Source of the DNA: Kaistella faecalis
Lineage (GTDB): Bacteria > Bacteroidota > Bacteroidia > Flavobacteriales > Weeksellaceae
NCBI RefSeq assembly: GCF_019195395.1
Contig: NZ_CP078067.1
Location: forward strand, 1,937,783 to 2,001,782
Reading direction: 5' to 3'
Length of the DNA stretch: 64,000 bases
Made by a program: the position numbers and the translations under genes
Notes under the pieces: model-generated
Databases searched by the model: none
What the model was told of the DNA's origin: nothing
The model's input: the letters and a program-made list of their open reading frames with translations, nothing else
Shown: piece after piece, positions 59,810 through 64,000 of the stretch
How positions within the stretch are numbered: position 1 is the stretch's first letter
How the letters are laid out: the number at the start of each line of letters is the position of its first letter

Positions 59810-60553
59810 ATGAAAGACGACTTTATTTTTGGTTTGCGACCTGTAATGGAAGCAATTGAAGCCGGAAAAACAATTGACAAGATATTTTTGCAGAATGCTT
59901 TGCAGGGCGAAATCTATCACGAACTCAAAACTCTTTTATCCAAAAATAACATCCGCCCGAATTATGTTCCGGTAGAAAAACTTAACCGTTTTACCCGTAA
60001 AAATCATCAGGGTGTCGTGGCATTTATTTCAGATGTGCCTTTTGAGAAGATTGAAGATGTACTGCCGCAACTTTTCGAAGAGGGAAAAACTCCTTTCATA
60101 TTGATATTGGACCGTTTAACTGATGTTAGAAATTTCGGGGCAATTTGCCGTACTGCAGAATGTGTGGGTATTCACGCGATTGTTTTACCTGAAAAAGGTG
60201 CGGCGCCCATTAATTCAGATGCTATTAAAACTTCTGCAGGGGCGATTTACAATGTGAGAATCTGTAAAGAAAAAAATCTGGCACATACCGTAGATTTTCT
60301 TCAGCAGTCAGGGATTCAGGTTTTTGCAGCTACAGAGAAAGCTCAGAAACTTATTTATGACGTAGATTTTACCCAGCCTTGCTCTATCGTAATGGGAAAT
60401 GAGGAAACCGGAATTTCTAAAGAAGTTCTGCATCATTCTGACGAGAAAATTAAACTTCCCATTGAAGGAAAAACACAGTCTCTTAATGTTTCTGTAGCGT
60501 GCGGAGCCATTCTATATGAAGCGGTCCGCCAGAAACTGTCGACGCCGGTTTAA
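59810..60553 (+). CDS. rlmB: 23S rRNA (guanosine-2'-O-)-methyltransferase RlmB (TrmH/SpoU family)
   Basis: This 247-residue SpoU-family enzyme has an N-terminal substrate-binding domain (DDFIFGLRPVMEAIEAGKTID). The knotted domain follows with LDRLTDVRNFGAICRTAEC (motif 1, about residues 101-119), IVMGNEETGISKEV (motif 2) and LNVSVACGAILYEAVRQ (motif 3). FGLRPVMEAIEAG is typical of RlmB. It methylates the 2'-O of G2251-like in 23S rRNA. Confidence 0.92.
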   Translation: MKDDFIFGLRPVMEAIEAGKTIDKIFLQNALQGEIYHELKTLLSKNNIRPNYVPVEKLNRFTRKNHQGVVAFISDVPFEKIEDVLPQLFEEGKTPFILILDRLTDVRNFGAICRTAECVGIHAIVLPEKGAAPINSDAIKTSAGAIYNVRICKEKNLAHTVDFLQQSGIQVFAATEKAQKLIYDVDFTQPCSIVMGNEETGISKEVLHHSDEKIKLPIEGKTQSLNVSVACGAILYEAVRQKLSTPV

Positions 60554-60644
60554 GATCTTTCAACTCTAAGAGTTCTCCATTTTTAACGGTTAGCATCAAT
60601 TTTGAATTCAAAAGAATTTTTAACTTTATTAAAAATTGGAGTTT

Positions 60645-61094
60645 ATGCGAAGCAGTACGGTTTTAAAAAGTGATATACGCAATCACGTTATCGATATTAT
60701 CATCGGGAAAATAAAGAAACTCGAAAAGTTTCTGGATTTCACTTTGGAAGCCAGCCGCGAAATCAAAAAGACACCGAAATACGATTCGATCCGCGAGGAG
60801 ATGCAGGAAGAAATTTATCAGATGCAGAAGCAACTGGCTTCACTGAAAGATCTTCAGAGAAATATGACTAAAGTTCTAAATGCATCCACGCAGCGGGTCG
60901 CGGTCGGATCATTGGTCTTTACGAATAAAGCAAGATTTTATATTTCGGTTTCTCTGGGTGAGTTTTTCTATGAAGGCGACCGGTTCTATGCGATTTCTGA
61001 GGAAAGTCCTATGGCAAAGATCCTCTTCGGTAAAAAAGCCGGAGATTCTTTTGTTCTCAATAACATCGCCCAGACTATTGAAAACGTGATATAG
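60645..61094 (+). CDS. Small protein with GreA/GreB C-terminal-like domain
   Basis: This 149-residue protein has a helical N-terminal half (coiled coil around residues 48-75, EEMQEEIYQMQKQLASLKDLQ). The C-terminal part has RVAVGSLVFTNKARFYISVSLGEF and PMAKILFGKKAGDSFVLNNI, like the FKBP-like C-terminal domain of GreA/GreB with the end truncated or changed. It may bind RNA polymerase or be an unrelated look-alike. The ATG at 60645 is chosen over the TTG at 60636. Confidence 0.65.
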   Translation: MRSSTVLKSDIRNHVIDIIIGKIKKLEKFLDFTLEASREIKKTPKYDSIREEMQEEIYQMQKQLASLKDLQRNMTKVLNASTQRVAVGSLVFTNKARFYISVSLGEFFYEGDRFYAISEESPMAKILFGKKAGDSFVLNNIAQTIENVI

Positions 61095-61127
61095 TTGGCA
61101 AATCTCAAACATAATTATTTAGATATA

Positions 61128-61637
61128 ATGGAAAAATCACAAGTATTAAAGGAAATTATAGAAAGCAGAAAAAGTATTTTTCCTAAAGATTATACAGACG
61201 CGGACATAGAGCAGGAAGTTTTGAATGAAATTTTGAACTCCGCAACATTTGCGCCCAATCATAAGAGAACGAAGCCCTGGCGTTTTAAAGTTTTTAAAAA
61301 TGAAGAGAAGCTGTTATTGGGTCAGAAATTGGCTGAAATCTATAAATCGACGGTTTTACCTGAACAGTTTTTAGAAAAAAAATATTTAAGCATCACCGAG
61401 AAGGCTGGCAAAGCCAATGTTATTGTTACGATTTCCGTCAACTTCAGCGGATTGCTCCCAGAATGGGAAGAAATTGCGGCTACCGCAATGGCTGTGCAGA
61501 ATATGTATCTTACCTGTACTGCCCATAACATAGGCTGCTACTGGAGCAGTCCCGGAATGATTAAGCATCTGGATGAATTTCTTGGTTTAGAGGAAAACCA
61601 GAAATGTTACGGTTTATTTTTTATGGGAAATATTTAA
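61128..61637 (+). CDS. Nitroreductase family protein
   Basis: This 169-residue FMN-dependent fold has EIIESRKSIFPKDYTD near the start (FMN-binding R-S/K pattern), NSATFAPNHKRTKPWRFKVF (about residues 36-55) and a late CYWSSPGMI. It is short for the family (usually 180-220 residues), similar to the YdjA/TM1586 minimal type. The ATG at 61128 (MEKSQVLKE) is used; a TTG at 61095 right after the previous stop would extend it by 11 residues. Substrate unknown. Confidence 0.85.
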   Translation: MEKSQVLKEIIESRKSIFPKDYTDADIEQEVLNEILNSATFAPNHKRTKPWRFKVFKNEEKLLLGQKLAEIYKSTVLPEQFLEKKYLSITEKAGKANVIVTISVNFSGLLPEWEEIAATAMAVQNMYLTCTAHNIGCYWSSPGMIKHLDEFLGLEENQKCYGLFFMGNI

Positions 61638-61703
61638 TTAAGCTGTAACTTTTTATTTGGTAGGGCGACTGATTTCCAAACAATTAATCACAAAACAAAT
61701 TCA

Positions 61704-61997
61704 ATGGAAACTTACGGCTACAATAATCCCGAATCCCAAAATCAAAACTTCAGTAACCCAAATTACCGCTCAGAAAAGAAACTGGCTGCAGGACTTTTAG
61801 GAATTTTACTTGGTACGTTCGGTGCGAATAAATTTTATTTGGGCTACATCAATGAAGGGATCATACAGATTGTCCTGAATATTGTAACCTGTGGAATCGC
61901 AACCGTAATTCCGTTTATCGAAGGAATTATTTACCTCACCATGAGCGACGAGCAGTTCGACCGCACTTATGTACAGGGCAGAAAAACATGGTTCTAA
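61704..61997 (+). CDS. TM2-domain membrane protein
   Basis: This 97-residue protein starts with a Tyr/Asn/Gln-rich cytoplasmic stretch (about residues 1-25). A TM2 domain follows (KKLAAGLLGILLGTFGANKFYLGYINEGIIQ), with two helices and the FGANKFYLG motif, ending in EGIIYLTMSDEQFD. The role is unknown; such proteins are widespread small membrane proteins. Confidence 0.85.
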   Translation: METYGYNNPESQNQNFSNPNYRSEKKLAAGLLGILLGTFGANKFYLGYINEGIIQIVLNIVTCGIATVIPFIEGIIYLTMSDEQFDRTYVQGRKTWF

Positions 61998-62012
61998 CTG
62001 AGGTAAAAGTAA

Positions 62013-62047
62013 AAAAATCTTTCAAAATTATTTGAAAGATTTTTTTA
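62013..62047 (+). terminator. Terminator of the TM2 gene
   Basis: AAATCTTTCAAA and TTTGAAAGATTT form a perfect stem with a 4-base loop, followed by T's. Confidence 0.85.
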
Positions 62048-62053
62048 TAAAAG

Positions 62054-62078
62054 TTGGCGCGAGCGAAGCGAGCGCCAA
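62054..62078. repeat. GC-rich perfect hairpin between the TM2 gene and hemB
   Basis: TTGGCGC at 62054-62060 pairs with GCGCCAA at 62072-62078 around GAGCGAAGCGA. It is much more GC-rich than its surroundings and lies between two convergent genes. It is not followed by a T run, so it is not a simple terminator. It may be a remnant of a dispersed repeat. Confidence 0.45.
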
Positions 62079-62092
62079 TAAACTGATTTGAT

Positions 62093-63085
62093 TTATTTAT
62101 TAAGCAGAACGGCCGCTTCTTTCGCTGCGTAAGTAAAAATCATGTCGGCACCCGCTCTTTTGATGCAGGTTAAACTTTCGATAATCGCTTTGTCGTTATC
62201 AAGCCAGCCATTCTGTGCTGCAGCTTTCAGCATTGCATATTCACCGCTTACGTTATAAACCGCGATAGGCAAATCGATAGCTTCGCGAACTTTTGCAACA
62301 ATATCAAGATATGGCATTCCGGGTTTAATCATGATAATATCGGCTCCTTCCGCAACATCTTTCATTACTTCGTCCATTGCTTCGCGGGAATTATGAAAAT
62401 CCATCTGGTAAGTTTTCTTGTCCTTCGGAATATCTGCATCTTCTTTAGGTGCAGAGTCCAAAGCACTTCGGAATGGGCCATAAAACGAACTGGCGTATTT
62501 CGCTGCGTAACTTAAGATTCCAACATCTGTAAAACCGCTTTCTTCCAGACTTGTTCTTATTGCTGCAACTCTTCCGTCCATCATGTCGCTTGGAGCCAAA
62601 ATGTCTGCCCCGGCTTCTGCAAGTGAAACCGACATTTTTACCAGCGCTTCATTCGTTGCATCATTATCAACTTTTCCGGTGGTGATAATTCCGTCGTGTC
62701 CATAGATCGAGTAGGGATCCAAAGCAACATCCGGCATCACAATCATTCCCGGAATAGCGTCTTTAATAGCTTTAATGGTATTCTGCATCAAGCCGTTTTT
62801 ATTCCAGGACTCGGTTCCTTTATTGTCCTTTAAATTTTCCGAAACTTTCATGTAAAGATTAACCGCTTTAACTCCCATGCTGTATAATTCCTGACATTCC
62901 TTGACGGTAAGATCAAGTGTTCTGCGGAAAATTCCCGGCATTGAAGGGATAGGTTCCTGGGTATTTGTGCCTTCCATTACAAATATGGGCATCACCAGGT
63001 CGTTCGTGGTTAGAACAGTTTCCTGCACCAGTGCTCGGATTGACGGGCTAGTTCGTAACCGTCGGTTTCTTGAGTATATAATCAT
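62093..63085 (-). CDS. hemB: Porphobilinogen synthase (delta-aminolevulinic acid dehydratase)
   Basis: This 330-residue TIM barrel has NRRLRTSPSIRALVQET at the start, VMPIFVMEG, DVALDPYSIYGHDGI (about residues 119-133), LAPSDMMDGRVAAIR (about residues 160-175), ILSYAAKYASSFYGPFR (Schiff-base Lys) and IMIKPGMPYLDIV (second Lys, about residues 252-264). The metal-site segment DPYSIYGHDG lacks the Cys cluster of zinc enzymes, so it should be a magnesium-type enzyme. It makes porphobilinogen for haem. A probable -7 box (TAAATTTG, minus strand) is at 63114-63121. Confidence 0.94.
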   Translation of the reverse strand: MIIYSRNRRLRTSPSIRALVQETVLTTNDLVMPIFVMEGTNTQEPIPSMPGIFRRTLDLTVKECQELYSMGVKAVNLYMKVSENLKDNKGTESWNKNGLMQNTIKAIKDAIPGMIVMPDVALDPYSIYGHDGIITTGKVDNDATNEALVKMSVSLAEAGADILAPSDMMDGRVAAIRTSLEESGFTDVGILSYAAKYASSFYGPFRSALDSAPKEDADIPKDKKTYQMDFHNSREAMDEVMKDVAEGADIIMIKPGMPYLDIVAKVREAIDLPIAVYNVSGEYAMLKAAAQNGWLDNDKAIIESLTCIKRAGADMIFTYAAKEAAVLLNK

Positions 63086-63144
63086 TTTGGAATAGTATTT
63101 GAATTTACTGATGCAAATTTAATTATAGTTTTACAAAAAAACTA

Positions 63145-63174
63145 TTGCAAATAAAATTCAATTTCTTACATTTG
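63145..63174 (+). promoter_or_regulatory. Promoter of the T9SS sorting-domain gene (TTG, N19, TACATTTG)
   Basis: TTG at 63145-63147 and TACATTTG at 63167-63174 are 19 bases apart. The G of this box is the first base of an in-frame GTG (63174), which rules that codon out as the start. Confidence 0.75.
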
Positions 63175-63206
63175 TGAGGATATTTATAAATATAAAGTTC
63201 TATAAG

Positions 63207-63563
63207 GTGAAAAAATTATTATTTTCAATCATATTTATCGGCAGTTTAACAGTTTTATCGGAAAAAGTTTCCGCTCAGTCTGTGGTAAGAGAACCGATTT
63301 CAGCATCTCAAAAATCTGAGGATGCGGTGATTGTCGCTTATCCTAATCCTGCGAGAGATTTTATCGTTGTAAAATCAAAGGATTCCTTTGTAAAAATTAA
63401 ATCTGTTACCTTTTATTCAATCCTTGGAATGCAGGTTGCTGAATATGCATTAAATAAGAACTCAGCCGAAATAAGACTTGACAGGTTAAGGCCGGGCAAA
63501 TACCTGATGCGCTACACGATGAGTGACAATACACAGAAAGTGACCCAAATCGTTAAACAATAA
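63207..63563 (+). CDS. Stand-alone T9SS type A sorting-domain protein
   Basis: This protein of about 118 residues starts at the GTG at 63207 and has a signal peptide (KKLLFSIIFIGSLTVLSEKVSAQ). A short linker is followed by the type A sorting domain: VIVAYPNPARDFIVVKS, KSVTFYSILGMQVAE, RLDRLRPGKYLMRYTMSDN, with the usual YPNPA opening and a final TQIVKQ. Such domains normally sit at the end of large T9SS cargo, but here there is no cargo part. It is exported by Sec and could be handled by the PorX-controlled T9SS. It is monocistronic, with its own promoter and terminator. Confidence 0.82.
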   Translation: MKKLLFSIIFIGSLTVLSEKVSAQSVVREPISASQKSEDAVIVAYPNPARDFIVVKSKDSFVKIKSVTFYSILGMQVAEYALNKNSAEIRLDRLRPGKYLMRYTMSDNTQKVTQIVKQ

Positions 63564-63566
63564 ATT

Positions 63567-63597
63567 AAATCCTGAAATTATTTTCAGGATTTTTTTG
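63567..63597 (+). terminator. Terminator of the T9SS sorting-domain gene
   Basis: AATCCTGAAA and TTTCAGGATT form a perfect stem with a short loop, followed by a T run. Confidence 0.85.
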
Positions 63598-63641
63598 ATT
63601 TCTGAAAATTGCTTCCTGAAATTTAACTGTAAAAAAATCCC

Positions 63642-63649
63642 TAATTTTG
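63642..63649 (+). promoter_or_regulatory. -7 box of the NADH dehydrogenase-like gene
   Basis: TAATTTTG ends 5 bases before the ATG at 63655. No TTG is seen at the normal -33 distance. The transcript should be nearly leaderless. Confidence 0.55.
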
Positions 63650-63654
63650 CTCAA

Positions 63655-64000
63655 ATGGAAACACGCGAAAAAATAGTGATCATCGGTGGTGGATTTGCGG
63701 GCTTGCAGTTGGCCAAGTCTCTTAACAATAGGAGAAAGAAGGTTATTGTAATCGATAGAGTGAACCATCACATGTTTCAGCCGCTGTTTTATCAGGTTGC
63801 CTGCGGCCGTATTGAACCCAGTAATATCTCCTTTCCTTTCCGTAAAATTTTTCAGCGTTCCAGAAATATTCAGTACCGGATGACCGACGTACAGAAGATT
63901 TTACCTGAGCAGAATAAAATTATTACTGAAGATGCAGAGTTTACTTACGACAAATTAGTCATTGCCACTGGATGTAAAACTAATTTTTTCGGGAACAGTA
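63655..64000 (+). CDS. NAD(P)/FAD-dependent oxidoreductase, type II NADH dehydrogenase-like (3' truncated)
   Basis: The first 115 residues are visible, and the frame stays open to the window end. METREKIVIIGGGFAGLQLAKSL is the FAD-binding Rossmann motif (GxGxxG form GGGFAGL). VIVIDRVNHHMFQPLFYQVACG (about residues 30-51) and FTYDKLVIATGCKTNFFG (about 97-114) match the Ndh/NDH-2 family. Such enzymes pass electrons from NADH to menaquinone without pumping protons. The membrane-binding C terminus cannot be seen. Confidence 0.85.
   Translation, partial: METREKIVIIGGGFAGLQLAKSLNNRRKKVIVIDRVNHHMFQPLFYQVACGRIEPSNISFPFRKIFQRSRNIQYRMTDVQKILPEQNKIITEDAEFTYDKLVIATGCKTNFFGNS

Noticed and set aside
63174-63206. 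GTG at 63174 as the start of the T9SS sorting-domain gene
   Set aside because: Its G is the last base of the -7 box, so it cannot be transcribed. The GTG at 63207 begins a proper signal peptide.
1-64000. CRISPR arrays, phage, insertion sequences, rRNA and riboswitches
   Set aside because: I saw no regularly spaced repeats with unique spacers, no transposase or integrase, no rRNA and no riboswitch core that I could support.

Overview
The window looks like a chromosome segment of a Flavobacteriales bacterium, most likely from the Chryseobacterium/Kaistella/Epilithonimonas group (Bacteroidota). The main signs are Bacteroidota-type promoters (TTG, 17-22 nt, TAnnTTTG), the type IX secretion (T9SS) regulator PorX, a T9SS sorting-domain protein, an LpxC-FabZ fusion, a complete Bat aerotolerance operon, DUF3575 outer-membrane proteins and an OlsF-like aminolipid synthase. 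No phage, insertion sequence, CRISPR array or rRNA was seen. There is one tRNA (Phe).

Region 1 (1-12735) is the distal part of a surface-glycan cluster that starts outside the window. It holds a membrane-protein tail (probably a flippase), a Wzy-like polymerase, four glycosyltransferases including a GT11 (alpha-1,2-fucosyltransferase type), a secreted beta-helix protein, a PglC-like initiating phosphosugar transferase, the PglD/PglE pair for a diacetamido sugar, and rfbC-rfbB-rfbA for dTDP-4-keto-6-deoxy sugars. A broken four-helix-bundle (S23/IVP) gene bounded by short inverted repeats lies between rfbB and rfbA. The first 6 kb look more AT-rich than the rest.

Region 2 (12800-25400) is core and envelope: rimO, rlpA, xth, porX, an HD hydrolase, then lpxD, lpxC-fabZ, lpxA, efp and a second lpxD-like gene, sucD and an outer-membrane barrel. 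Region 3 (25400-39600) has a NatAB-like ABC exporter, dusB, a thioredoxin/DUF3575 pair, glnS, menC, fbp, aspartate kinase and the OlsF-like bifunctional acyltransferase. Region 4 (39600-51500) has tRNA-Phe, mutS2 and ung with overlapping divergent promoters, an MscS channel, pdxJ, an esterase, an SDR, an acyl-CoA ligase, mvaD and marC. Region 5 (51500-59040, minus strand) is the Bat operon: moxR, DUF58, a BatD-like membrane protein, batA, batB, TPR batC and batD. Region 6 (59290-64000) has dinB, rlmB, small proteins, a nitroreductase, hemB, a stand-alone T9SS sorting-domain protein and the start of a type II NADH dehydrogenase-like gene.

The most interesting signal is regulatory. An 11-bp-phased direct repeat, TTAAC-N6-TTAAC, occurs upstream of rlpA (four tandem copies plus three more), porX, batC and moxR, always in the sense orientation of the gene. 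At the three promoters with a recognisable TAnnTTTG box it lies 31-34 nt upstream of that box. This is the geometry expected for an OmpR/CpxR/PhoP-type activator and suggests a shared envelope regulon. A second theme is that several genes (lpxD, dusB, mutS2, batC, the MscS gene, the NADH dehydrogenase) start 4-6 nt after a TAnnTTTG box, so their mRNAs should be nearly leaderless.
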